Shown one piece after another: positions 56,849-64,000 of a stretch of 64,000 bases of DNA. The stretch spans positions 486,501 to 550,500 of the forward strand of contig JACKFA010000002.1 in assembly GCA_020632715.1 (NCBI GenBank). The letters run 5' to 3'. Every line of letters begins with the position of its first letter. The stretch's first letter is position 1. This stretch comes from Deltaproteobacteria bacterium. GTDB taxonomy: Bacteria; Myxococcota_A; UBA9042; PHBI01. Below the pieces are notes generated by a model. That model was not told the origin of the DNA, did not search any database, and was given only the letters and a program-made list of their open reading frames with translations. A program made the translations under genes and the position numbers.

Positions 56849-59239
56849 ATGAGGACCACCGCCGCCGCCCTGGGCGTCGCCCTCACCCTGACCGCCGCGC
56901 CCGCCCTCGCCGGCGAGCCGGTCACCCCGCCCGAGATCGGGCTCGAGGACCTCCTCCGCCATGGCGACTTCAGCCCGAGCGCGCTCGTGCGCGAGGCGTT
57001 CGGCGCGACGATCCGCGGCCGCGTCGCCGAGCCGCGCGTGCGGAAGGCGAGCCCGGCGCCGATCACGGTGTCCGGCGAGATCATCGTCCTCGAGGGGGAC
57101 AGCACCACGGTGAGCGACCTCGGGAGCGGGCGCTACGGCGTGCGCATCGACGATCAGGTGCAGAACCTGCCGGTGATCGTGGACCGCGTGCTCTCCGAGT
57201 ACGGCGACGAGTTCGACTTCGTCGCGGTGTGGACGGACTTCTGGGACTACGGCGCCGACGGGCTCGCCTACTACATCGGCGCCCGGAACGACGTGCGCGG
57301 GCTCGGGCAGGAGGTCTACGACCAGTCGCGCTTCTGGGGCTCGGGCCCGAACGGGCGCCTAAAGGGCGTCCTGAACATGAAGTCGATCGACGTCTACGGC
57401 GGGATCGGCAACCCCAACAACTTCATCTACCCCGTGATGGGGCAGGAGATGAGCCACCGCTGGCTCGCGTTCATGCTCTTCGACGACGGCGGCGTCGCGT
57501 CGAACGGCATGCTCGGGCGCGACGAGGCGCACTGGAACGTGCTCATGGACACGGGGGGCTCCGTGCAGGACGGGCACGCCTGGCGCGACAACGGCGACGG
57601 CACCTTCACGGTGACCGGGAAGAACCTGAACTACTCGCCGCTCGACCTCTACGGGATGGGGCTCTACGACGCGAGCGAGGTGCCGCCGTGGTTCCTCATC
57701 GAGAACGCGACGTACCAGGGGCGCGCGCTCGGGAAGACGCAGGAGCTCCCGACGGGCCTCAAGGCGCGCGGCACGCGGAAGGACATCACCATCGAGCAGG
57801 TGATCTCGGCGAACGGCACGCGGCGCCCCGACCGCGCCGGCTCGCAGAACGAGTTCCGCATCGCGTACGTGCTGATCACGGCGCCGGGGACGTCGATCGA
57901 CGAGGTGGGCGGCACGGTCTCGCAGATCGCGACGTTCAGCGGGATCTGGGAGCAGAAGTTCTCGGAGTGGACCCACGGGCGCGCGACGCTCTGTAGCCGC
58001 GTGACGGCGGACTGCGACCGGCCGAAGCTCGCGCTCACGGGGGCGCAGGTGACGGAGCTCGAGGGGGACGGCGACGGCGCGCTCGAGCCGGGCGAGAAGG
58101 CGGCGATCCGGGTGACGGTGAAGAACACGGGCGGCGGCCCGGCGGCCGCGCCGCGGGTGCACCTCGTGGCGCCCGAGGGGGTCGATCTCGCCGTGGAGAA
58201 CACGCCGCTCTTCTTCCCGGAGCTCGCGGCGGGCGCGACGACGACGCTCGAGGAGCCGTTCGTGGTCACGATCGGGGCGGACGCGCCCTGCGGCGCGACG
58301 CAGACGCTCCAGCTCGAGCTCGTGACGGGCGATCTGCTGTCGGTGGGGCGCGTGAAGCTGCCGATCGGCTACGACGACCTCTTCTACGACACGTTCGAGG
58401 AGGACCTCGGGTGGATCGTGGACGCCGACGCGACGGACGACGCGGCGAGCGGGCAGTGGGAGCGCGATCGGCCGGACGGGGTGAACGCGAGCCAGGTCGG
58501 GGTCGACTTCCAGACGCAGCCCGACGCGGGCGCCGACGACGACAGCGCGCTCGTGACCGGGGCGCAGGCGGGCAGCGACATCGGCTCCTTCGACGTGGAC
58601 GGCGGGAAGACCACCGCGTGGTCGCCGCTCATCGCGCTCGACGGGGCGGTCGACCCGCACCTCGCGTACCAGACCTGGCGCACGGGGCTCGACTTCAACG
58701 CGGGGAACCGGCAGGTCCTCCCGGACGACAACGACCCGCTCACGGTCGAGCTCTCGCCGGACAACGGCACCACCTGGATCCTCGTCGAGGAGGACCGCAC
58801 GAACGAGGGGGCGTGGCGGCAGAAGGACTTCCGCCTGCGCGACCTGGTCGACCCGCTGCCGGCGTCGATCGTGCTGCGCGTGACGGCGCGGGACGAGGAG
58901 CCGCAGAGCCTGTCCGAGGCGGCGATCGACGACGTGCGGGTCTACGACCTGCAGAACGGCTGCTTCGAGCCGGTCGTGACGGATCCGGTGACGGACCCTA
59001 CGGGGGACCCGACGACGGACCCTACGGGGGACCCGACGACGGACCCTACGGGGGACCCTACGGGGGACCCGACCCTCAACCCGGGCACCGGCGGCACGCA
59101 GGCGATCAGCGGCAAGTCGAGCAGCGGCTGCGCCGGCGGCGGCGTGGGCGGCGGGGCGCTGGCCTTCGCGCTCGCGCTCCTCGCGGTGATGGGCCTCGCG
59201 GGCCGGCGGCGCGCGAGGGCGCGCGTGGGTCGCCGCTAA
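56849..59239 (+). CDS. Secreted multidomain protein with MYXO-CTERM-like tail and degenerate peptidase site
   Basis: A 796-residue protein. Signal peptide VALTLTAAPALAG. Residues 70-350 resemble a secreted metallopeptidase-like domain: FIYPVMGQEMSHRWLAFMLF has QEMSH where HEXXH would be expected, so activity is doubtful. Then a beta domain of the 'GDGDGALEPGEKAAIRVTVK' type (about 420-520), a concanavalin-like part (DPHLAYQTWRTGLDFNAG, LVEEDRTNEGAWRQKDFRLR), a Thr/Asp/Pro repeat linker and a C-terminal SSSGCAGGG, membrane helix and RRRARARVGRR, which is the MYXO-CTERM sorting signal design. GAGGAGCCAGC precedes ATG 56849. It is likely anchored to the outer surface after processing. Confidence 0.85.
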   Translation: MRTTAAALGVALTLTAAPALAGEPVTPPEIGLEDLLRHGDFSPSALVREAFGATIRGRVAEPRVRKASPAPITVSGEIIVLEGDSTTVSDLGSGRYGVRIDDQVQNLPVIVDRVLSEYGDEFDFVAVWTDFWDYGADGLAYYIGARNDVRGLGQEVYDQSRFWGSGPNGRLKGVLNMKSIDVYGGIGNPNNFIYPVMGQEMSHRWLAFMLFDDGGVASNGMLGRDEAHWNVLMDTGGSVQDGHAWRDNGDGTFTVTGKNLNYSPLDLYGMGLYDASEVPPWFLIENATYQGRALGKTQELPTGLKARGTRKDITIEQVISANGTRRPDRAGSQNEFRIAYVLITAPGTSIDEVGGTVSQIATFSGIWEQKFSEWTHGRATLCSRVTADCDRPKLALTGAQVTELEGDGDGALEPGEKAAIRVTVKNTGGGPAAAPRVHLVAPEGVDLAVENTPLFFPELAAGATTTLEEPFVVTIGADAPCGATQTLQLELVTGDLLSVGRVKLPIGYDDLFYDTFEEDLGWIVDADATDDAASGQWERDRPDGVNASQVGVDFQTQPDAGADDDSALVTGAQAGSDIGSFDVDGGKTTAWSPLIALDGAVDPHLAYQTWRTGLDFNAGNRQVLPDDNDPLTVELSPDNGTTWILVEEDRTNEGAWRQKDFRLRDLVDPLPASIVLRVTARDEEPQSLSEAAIDDVRVYDLQNGCFEPVVTDPVTDPTGDPTTDPTGDPTTDPTGDPTGDPTLNPGTGGTQAISGKSSSGCAGGGVGGGALAFALALLAVMGLAGRRRARARVGRR
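58979..59080 (+). repeat. 24-bp direct repeats encoding a Thr-Asp-Pro linker
   Basis: CTACGGGGGACCC recurs four times, in a 24-bp period with GACGACGGAC between, and once at 12 bp. It encodes the (T-G/D-D-P-T) linker before the sorting tail of the gene at 56849. Confidence 0.8.
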
Positions 59240-59360
59240 CCGCAGCCCGATCCCGAGCCTCAGCGCTCCGCGCCGCGCCCTCCGTGCCCCCTCCGTGTCT
59301 CCGCGTCTCCGTGGTCACGTTCGCGGGGTGCCCGCGTGCCCCCGCGGCTCGAAGTCCAGC

Positions 59361-60287
59361 CTACATGCGCGTCCGCCGCGGCAGCCGCGGGCCGAACTTG
59401 GGCGCGTGCGTCCCCGACACCTCGAGCCACTGCACGACGCGCCCGCGGTGGGGGCGGAAGGGCTCGAGGAGCTCGAGCATCCGCGCGTCGTCGCCGCGCG
59501 CCTCCCCGGCGAGGGCCCAGGCGACCCCGTTCGGCGCGTGGAAGTCCCCGACGGGGACGGCGTCCGCCCAGCCGAAGCCGCACCAGAGCACCTTGTTCGC
59601 CGTCCACGGCCCGACGCCGCGGATCTTCTGGAGCGCCGCGAGCGTCGCCTCGCCGGGCGGCTCGCCCGCGAGCGCCTCGAGGAAGCGCGCCCCCTCGGCC
59701 GCCCGCCTCAGCGTCTCGGCCTGCTTCCGCAGGATCCCGAGGTCCGTCAGGACGTGCGGCGCCGTGTGGCGCAGCGTCCGCGGCGTCGGGTAGAGCCAGA
59801 GCTCCCCCGGACCCGGCGCCGGCTCGCCCAGGCGCCGCGCCAGCGCTCGGCACCAGGCGCGCCCGTCCGCGCTCTGGACGAGCTGGTGGATGACCGCCGG
59901 GACGACGTGCTCGAAGACCGTGCCGCTCCGCGGCAGGTGCGCCCCCGCGTAGCGGCGCGCGAGGTCGCGGAGGGCCGGGTGGTCGGTGAGGTAGCCCGCG
60001 CCGTCGTCGTCGAGGCCGACCAGCGCGCTCGCGCGGGCCGCGACCCAGTCGGCGCCCTCGCCCCAGGCGTCGACGACCACCGCGTCCGGGAGGAGGCACG
60101 CGCGGTACGAGGCGGGCCCGTCCGGGGTGCGCGTCGCGCGCCACGCGATGGCGCGCTCGGGATCGAGGCGCGTCAGCGGATCGCCGGGGCCCCAGCTCGG
60201 CGCCCGGAACGTGACGCGGAGGTCGTAGGGGCGCTCGGGGCGGGGGAGGGTGACGCGGCGGTCGCCGTCGGCTGCGGGCTCCGTCAT
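59361..60287 (-). CDS. DNA glycosylase of the HhH-GPD (AlkA-like) family
   Basis: A 308-residue protein. The C-terminal half has the helix-hairpin-helix and Gly/Pro/Asp loop: LQKIRGVGPWTANKVLWCGF (HhH) and AVPVGDFHAPNGVAWAL, where the Asp is the catalytic residue. Its N-terminal half (LRVTFRAPSWGPGDP ... RRYAGAHLPRSGTVFEHVVP ... HQLVQSADGRAWCRALARRL) is built like AlkA. It should excise alkylated or other damaged bases. No Cys cluster for an Fe-S centre. Start ATG 60287; the longer frame to 60440 enters the region before the asparaginase gene, from which it diverges with 109 bp between. Confidence 0.88.
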   Translation of the reverse strand: MTEPAADGDRRVTLPRPERPYDLRVTFRAPSWGPGDPLTRLDPERAIAWRATRTPDGPASYRACLLPDAVVVDAWGEGADWVAARASALVGLDDDGAGYLTDHPALRDLARRYAGAHLPRSGTVFEHVVPAVIHQLVQSADGRAWCRALARRLGEPAPGPGELWLYPTPRTLRHTAPHVLTDLGILRKQAETLRRAAEGARFLEALAGEPPGEATLAALQKIRGVGPWTANKVLWCGFGWADAVPVGDFHAPNGVAWALAGEARGDDARMLELLEPFRPHRGRVVQWLEVSGTHAPKFGPRLPRRTRM

Positions 60288-60396
60288 GGCCGGGACAGGT
60301 ATAGCGCACGGGGCCGCGCGCGGCAGCCCCGAGGCACGGCGACCCGACGCGGACGGCGCTCGCGCCTGGGCGGAAAGGGTGATAGAGCCCGCAGCC

Positions 60397-60933
60397 ATGG
60401 CGAAGAAGCGCATCTGCATCATCTCCACGGGCGGGACCATCGAGAAGACCTACGACGCCCTGCGCGGGATCCTCACGAACGAGGTGTCCGTGCTCGACGT
60501 CATGCTCGCGGGGCTCGAGCACCCGGGGCTCGAGATCGCGCGCGTCCCGCTCATGAAGAAGGACAGCCTCGACATGACCGCCGCCGACCACGCGCTCATC
60601 GCGAAGACGGCCGGCGCCATGGCCGAGAGCTTCGACGGCGTCGTGGTCGTCCACGGGACCGACCGCCTGACCGTCACCGGCGAGAAGATGGCCGCCGACC
60701 TCGGCACCCCGCGCGTCCCGATCGTGCTCACGGGCGCCATGCGGCCCTACGAGATGCGCGCGACCGACGCCCACCAGAACCTCACCGAGGCCCTCCTCGG
60801 CGTGCAGCTCCTCGAGCCGGGCGTCTGGGTCGTCATGCACTGCTCGGCGCTGCGCTTCCCGGGCGTCGTGAAGGACTACGAGCGCGGGCGCTTCGTGAAG
60901 CCCGTCGAGGACCCGGCCACCACGGCGGTGTGA
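60397..60933 (+). CDS. Short asparaginase-like protein (N-terminal domain only)
   Basis: A 178-residue protein matching the N-terminal domain of bacterial asparaginases: CIISTGGTIEKTY holds the nucleophile Thr, GVVVVHGTDRLTVTGEKMA the second Thr-Asp pair (TDR in place of the usual TDT), and MRPYEMRATDAHQNL the following segment. Full-length type I/II enzymes have about 330 residues with a C-terminal domain that completes the active site in a neighbouring subunit; here nothing follows. Single-domain members exist and have been annotated as asparaginase, but activity is uncertain. The stop overlaps a 15-bp palindrome that may help end transcription. Confidence 0.85.
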   Translation: MAKKRICIISTGGTIEKTYDALRGILTNEVSVLDVMLAGLEHPGLEIARVPLMKKDSLDMTAADHALIAKTAGAMAESFDGVVVVHGTDRLTVTGEKMAADLGTPRVPIVLTGAMRPYEMRATDAHQNLTEALLGVQLLEPGVWVVMHCSALRFPGVVKDYERGRFVKPVEDPATTAV

Positions 60934-60944
60934 ACGCCGTTCAC
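60930..60944. repeat. 15-bp palindrome, copy 2
   Basis: GTGAACGCCGTTCAC, identical to 47633-47647, overlapping the asparaginase stop and followed by a second short palindrome, TGAGCGCTCA (60951-60960). It sits between convergent genes. Confidence 0.5.
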
Positions 60945-60957
60945 GCGCTGTGAGCGC

Positions 60958-62184
60958 TCACCACGACGAGCTCGCGCCGCCGCCTCCCGAGCTCCCGCCG
61001 CCGCCGCTCCAGTCCGACGACGAGTACGACGAGGACGAGCTCGACGACGAGCTCGACGAGGACCACGACGAGCTCGAGCTGTACGAGCCGGACGACCACG
61101 ACGAGCTCGACGAGGAGCTCGACCAGCCGCCGCCGCCGTAGGTTCGCCCGCGCGCGCCGATGGCGGACACGTGGACCATCGAGACGAAGCCGCACACGAA
61201 GAACGCGGCGCCCGCGAGGATCGCGCAGTCCTGCGAGTCGACGAGGCCGTCGCCGAAGAGGCTCACGAACGTCGGCGCGATGATCCCGAGGTGCAGCGCG
61301 AAGACGATCCACCGCCCGACCGGCGAGGTCACCCACGCGAACGCCCACCACCAGCCGACGAAGGCGAACGCGAGCCACACGAACGGGTAGGCGATGGCGT
61401 TGTCGAGCGCGGGCGCGGTCGTCAGCAGCAGGAGCACCGGCACCGCCGCGAAGAGCGCGGTCGCCTCGAGCTTCCGGTAGGTCGCGAGCGCGTCGAGCGA
61501 GGCGCGGTCGGGCACCTCCTCGCCCGCCTTCCGCGCCTTGCGCCGCGCGGCCTTGCTCTTCACGGTCGGTCGCCGGACGCGCCACCAATAACCCCAGCCC
61601 GCCGCGAGGATCAGCACGAGCCACAGGAACCACGGCGTCCGCGGCAGCGACGGCGCGATGCTCTCCCCCGGCTTCACGTCCGCGGTCGCGTGCCAGAGCC
61701 CCTCGATGAGCTGGTTCGTCGCGTCCGCGTAGCGCGCGTCCCGGAGCGCCGGCCGCAGCTCGTCGAGCAGGAGCAGCGCCTCGCCGTCCGAGAGGTAGAC
61801 CTCGAGGCCGTAACCGAGCTGGAGGCGGCTGCGCCGGTCGGAGACGGCCAGCACGAAGAGCGCCCCGTCGTTGCGCTCCTTCGAGCCGCCGCCCCAGAGG
61901 TCGAAGACGGCCTGCGCGTAGTCCTCGATGCCCTCGGCCCCCGTCGTCGGCACGAGGAGCACCGCGAGCTGGATCCCCGTCGCCTGCCGGTAGGCGACCA
62001 GGTTGGCGCTCACCGTCTCGCGCTCGGCCGGGGTGAGGTAGCCGCCGAGATCGGTCACCGGCTGCGAGAGGGTCGGGTGGTACGTGTCGGCGCGAGCCGC
62101 CGGCGCCGCGCCGAGGGTGAGGACGAGCGCCGCGAGCAGCAGCGCCGCCGCGCCTCGCCAGGAGCGGAGCGGTCGGGCGCTCAC
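60958..62184 (-). CDS. TPM-domain membrane protein with Ser/Gly-rich tail
   Basis: A 408-residue protein. Signal peptide or first helix (LLLAALVLTLGAAPAARA), then a TPM domain at about 40-165 (YLTPAERETVSANLVAYRQA, IQLAVLLVPTT, GALFVLAVSDRRSRLQLGYG, LLDELRPALRDARYADATNQ), the fold of YgcG. Next are four membrane helices, a basic cytoplasmic loop (KSKAARRKARKAGEEVP) and a Ser/Gly/Trp-rich low-complexity end with no folded domain. GTG 62184 overlaps the stop of the upstream gene. Part of a three-gene operon of TPM and LemA-like proteins, which are often found together; the biochemical role is not known. Confidence 0.88.
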   Translation of the reverse strand: MSARPLRSWRGAAALLLAALVLTLGAAPAARADTYHPTLSQPVTDLGGYLTPAERETVSANLVAYRQATGIQLAVLLVPTTGAEGIEDYAQAVFDLWGGGSKERNDGALFVLAVSDRRSRLQLGYGLEVYLSDGEALLLLDELRPALRDARYADATNQLIEGLWHATADVKPGESIAPSLPRTPWFLWLVLILAAGWGYWWRVRRPTVKSKAARRKARKAGEEVPDRASLDALATYRKLEATALFAAVPVLLLLTTAPALDNAIAYPFVWLAFAFVGWWWAFAWVTSPVGRWIVFALHLGIIAPTFVSLFGDGLVDSQDCAILAGAAFFVCGFVSMVHVSAIGARGRTYGGGGWSSSSSSSSWSSGSYSSSSSWSSSSSSSSSSSSYSSSDWSGGGGSSGGGGASSSW

Positions 62185-62780
62185 CACGTGCCGATCTCCG
62201 TCGAGAAGGGGAGCGTCTTCGGGAGCCCGTAGAGCGTGCGCGCGAGCCCCCCGGGGAAGCCGACGGCGCCCGCGTTGTACTCGGCGACCACGTCGTCGTA
62301 GCGCTTCCGCTCGACGCGCACGCGGTTCTCCGCCCCCGAGAGCTCGGCGTGGCGCTCGCGCTCGGTCGCGCCGCCGCCACCGCCGGCGAGGCCCGCGGTC
62401 GTCGCCGCCTGGCGCTGCATCACGTTCACCACCTGCGCGCGCTGGCGCGCCGCGTCCGTGACGAGCCCCGAGAGGCCTGAGCCCGTGACGACCACCCAGA
62501 GCGTGAGGGCCACGATCACGCCGCCCGCGACGGCGAACGCGAGCCGGCGCTTCCGCTGTCGGGCCGCCACCGCGGCGAGCTCGGCCGCCCGCCGCCGCCG
62601 GAGCTCGTCGACCGCGGGGCGCACGTACTCGGTCGGGATCTCGAGGTCCCGCGCGACCGACTCGAGCTCCTCCACCGAGAGGCGCTCGCGGGCGACGTCC
62701 TCCATCTCCGAGGCGATGCCGATGACGTCGTCGACGTCGTCGTAGTTCACCTCCCGCGGGGCCTCGCGTCGCGCGCTCAT
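62181..62780 (-). CDS. LemA-like protein with N-terminal helical domain
   Basis: A 199-residue protein. Residues 12-65 (DDVIGIASEMEDVARERLSV, EELESVARDLEIPTEYVRPA) form a helical module that often precedes membrane segments in bacterial proteins. One membrane helix lies at about 78-95. The C-terminus GAENRVRVERKRYDDVVAEY followed by NAGAVGFPGGLARTLYGL is the end of LemA proteins, where the fold is a helical bundle; the rest of LemA is shortened. It overlaps both neighbours (ATGA upstream, GTGA downstream). Association of LemA and TPM genes is common and supports the assignment. Confidence 0.75.
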   Translation of the reverse strand: MSARREAPREVNYDDVDDVIGIASEMEDVARERLSVEELESVARDLEIPTEYVRPAVDELRRRRAAELAAVAARQRKRRLAFAVAGGVIVALTLWVVVTGSGLSGLVTDAARQRAQVVNVMQRQAATTAGLAGGGGGATERERHAELSGAENRVRVERKRYDDVVAEYNAGAVGFPGGLARTLYGLPKTLPFSTEIGTW

Positions 62781-63229
62781 CCCATGCTCACCGTGTTCGG
62801 GAGCTCGTTCCCGGCGGCGTCCTCGCCGGGGCAGGCCACGCGGAGCAGCTCGCCCACGCGCTCGACGGCGCGGACGAGCCCGGAGGCCCGGTCGCCGCGC
62901 GCGAACCCGGCCGCGACCTCGCCGACCACGCCCTCCCAGAAGCCCGCCTCACCCGCGCCGTGCACACCCGGCCCCGCGAACACCGCCGCCTTCCGGTCGT
63001 CGACGGCGACGTAGAGCAGCACCCCCGTCCCGTCGCGCGTCGCGTCCATGCCGAGCTCGACGAAGAGCGCCGCCGCGCGCCCGAGCGGGCCGTCCCCCGG
63101 GTAGCGCGACTCGAGGTGCACGCGCACCTCGCCGCGGTTTCCGGCCTCGGCGCGCCCGATGGCGGCGACGACGCGCGCCTCGCCCTCCCGGGTGAGGTGG
63201 CGTTTGCGGAGGAGCTGCCAGCGTTCCAT
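62777..63229 (-). CDS. Second TPM-domain protein
   Basis: A 150-residue soluble protein with one TPM domain: GEVRVHLESRYPGDGPLGRA, MDATRDGTGVLLYVAVDDRK (the 'TGVLLYVA' strand is typical), VFAGPGVHGAGEAGFWEGVV and ASGLVRAVERVGELL. There is no signal peptide or membrane helix, unlike the TPM protein at 60958, so the two TPM domains of this operon sit on different sides or are arranged differently. It is the first gene of the operon and overlaps the LemA-like gene (ATGA). Confidence 0.87.
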   Translation of the reverse strand: MERWQLLRKRHLTREGEARVVAAIGRAEAGNRGEVRVHLESRYPGDGPLGRAAALFVELGMDATRDGTGVLLYVAVDDRKAAVFAGPGVHGAGEAGFWEGVVGEVAAGFARGDRASGLVRAVERVGELLRVACPGEDAAGNELPNTVSMG

Positions 63230-63239
63230 GACGCCCGTT

Positions 63240-63734
63240 CTACCCCTGTTGCGAGCCGTTGGCGAGGTGCCGCCGGAGGCGATCGCACGCGACGCGGAAC
63301 GTGCGCGAGATCAGCGGCTTGAGCGCCCGCTCGAGCGGCCGCACGAGCAGTCGCGGCTGGTAGGCGATGGTCCACTCGACGCGCGTCTCGCGGCCGGCCG
63401 AGGAGAAGCGGAAGTCCTCGACCATCCGCCAGAGCAGCGGCAGCGAGCTCTCGACCACCGTGAAGGAGAAGCGCCGCCCGGGCTCCCAGACGAGCACCTT
63501 CTCGCGGACCGTGATCCCGCGGAGCGCCACGTCGCGCACGCTCCCCGCGCCGTGCGGCGCGTCCGTCACCCAGGCCACGCGCTTCGCGTCGGGGAACCAG
63601 CGCATGAAGCGCGCCGGATCCGTCAGCGCGTCGAACGCCTCCGACGCAGGCGCCGCCACCGTGAAGTCCCAGGTGAAGAAGGTGTCGGACTTGTCGGCGA
63701 AGCCGACGTCCGTGGGCTTCACGAAGAAGCGCAT
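63240..63734 (-). CDS. SRPBCC / polyketide cyclase-type protein
   Basis: A 164-residue soluble protein of the START-like helix-grip fold: FTVAAPASEAFDALTDPARF then MRWFPDAKRVAWVTDAPHG, a middle strand set (VREKVLVWEPGRRFSFTVVE), and the C-terminal amphipathic helix with ERALKPLISRTFRVACDRLR. Members bind lipids or small aromatic molecules. Located 10 bp upstream of the TPM operon on the same strand and probably co-transcribed. GGGGGGGCTCCG precedes ATG 63734. Confidence 0.85.
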   Translation of the reverse strand: MRFFVKPTDVGFADKSDTFFTWDFTVAAPASEAFDALTDPARFMRWFPDAKRVAWVTDAPHGAGSVRDVALRGITVREKVLVWEPGRRFSFTVVESSLPLLWRMVEDFRFSSAGRETRVEWTIAYQPRLLVRPLERALKPLISRTFRVACDRLRRHLANGSQQG

Positions 63735-63768
63735 CGGAGCCCCCCCCGCGGGCGCGGCGCCCGGCTCG

Positions 63769-64000
63769 TCACGCGCCCTTCCCGCCGCCGAAGCGGCGCG
63801 GGCGGAGGCGCACCCCGAAGATCCGGGCGAACAGGAAGAGGAGGAGGAGGAAGACGCCGCCCGTCGCGGCGCCGACGACCAGCGTCGCGCGCTCGTTCTC
63901 CGCGATCTGCGCCTCGACCGCCTCCTGCGAGCGGCGCACCACGAGCACGCCGCGGATCTTGTTCTCCGGGTCGAACCCTGGCCCGGCCTCGTCGTCGTAG
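63769..64000 (-). CDS. C-terminal part of a membrane protein, cut by window edge
   Basis: The last 77 residues of a gene that starts beyond the window. A charged segment with NKIRGVLVVRRSQEAVEAQI precedes a membrane helix (LVVGAATGGVFLLLLFLFAR) and a basic end. The segment before the helix resembles the membrane-proximal end of periplasmic sensor domains, but no signalling domain follows. No function can be given. Same strand as the SRPBCC gene, 34 bp upstream. Confidence 0.55.
   Translation of the reverse strand, partial: YDDEAGPGFDPENKIRGVLVVRRSQEAVEAQIAENERATLVVGAATGGVFLLLLFLFARIFGVRLRPRRFGGGKGA

Noticed and set aside
1..64000. tRNA or rRNA genes
   Set aside because: No cloverleaf with a T-loop GTTCGAATC-type block or rRNA core motif was noticed by eye on either strand; a tRNAscan run would be decisive.

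Overview
This window is very GC-rich DNA, mostly from one dense set of bacterial genes. The best guess is a member of the Myxococcota. One secreted protein (56849-59239) ends in a MYXO-CTERM-like tail of Ser-Gly-Cys, a membrane helix and Arg residues. A PilZ protein of the type repeated in Myxococcus (TIGR02266-like) is present, and there are many lipoproteins with an Asp/Gly-rich tether after the lipobox cysteine. MopE-like metal-binding motifs and FG-GAP repeats occur in a large surface lipoprotein. I cannot name a genus. No tRNA or rRNA gene, CRISPR array or intact insertion sequence was seen.

Layout. 1-7560 holds lipoproteins, a crotonase next to a fold-type III PLP enzyme, an RRM RNA-binding protein and homogentisate dioxygenase (hmgA). 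7667-13259 is a cobalamin-uptake operon: a B12 riboswitch leads four overlapping or abutting genes, namely a lipoprotein with three cysteine-paired repeats, a second lipoprotein, a BtuB-like TonB receptor (two apparent frameshifts near its start) and a BtuG-like beta-propeller lipoprotein. 13317-18304 carries a membrane protein, an orphan ChrR-like cupin, two alpha/beta hydrolases, and a TerC transporter flanked by two tail-anchored proteins. 18391-18547 is a 157-bp quasi-palindrome. 18731-37720 is a mixed housekeeping and surface region: a methyltransferase, a surface lipoprotein, a PilZ protein, a GltB-like FMN protein, two ExoIII-type nucleases, an AarF kinase, a YpfJ-type peptidase, a dTDP-glucose dehydratase, a protein that joins an IS1182-type transposase N-terminus to a TerB domain, a hybrid histidine kinase and a tetraheme-like lipoprotein.

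37888-39998 is full of frameshifts at G runs and GC repeats but keeps open codons between them, so I suspect base-calling errors more than gene decay. 41714-42778 is the most unusual part. It has an A-tract plus sigma70-like promoter, about 1 kb of lower-GC, purine-rich, hairpin-rich sequence with no credible ORF, and a 13-bp-stem intrinsic terminator, so it reads as a large structured noncoding RNA gene. An array of about 19 palindromic repeat units (42836-44567) follows directly.

44585-64000 contains a quinone-oxidoreductase-like MDR enzyme, a DUF4336 protein, sodB, a 1778-residue surface lipoprotein, a three-gene operon of ECF-type sigma factor, cupin anti-sigma and Cys-rich lipoprotein, CBS and LuxR regulators, a DNA glycosylase, a short asparaginase and a TPM/LemA-like/TPM membrane operon. 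Both window edges cut a gene.
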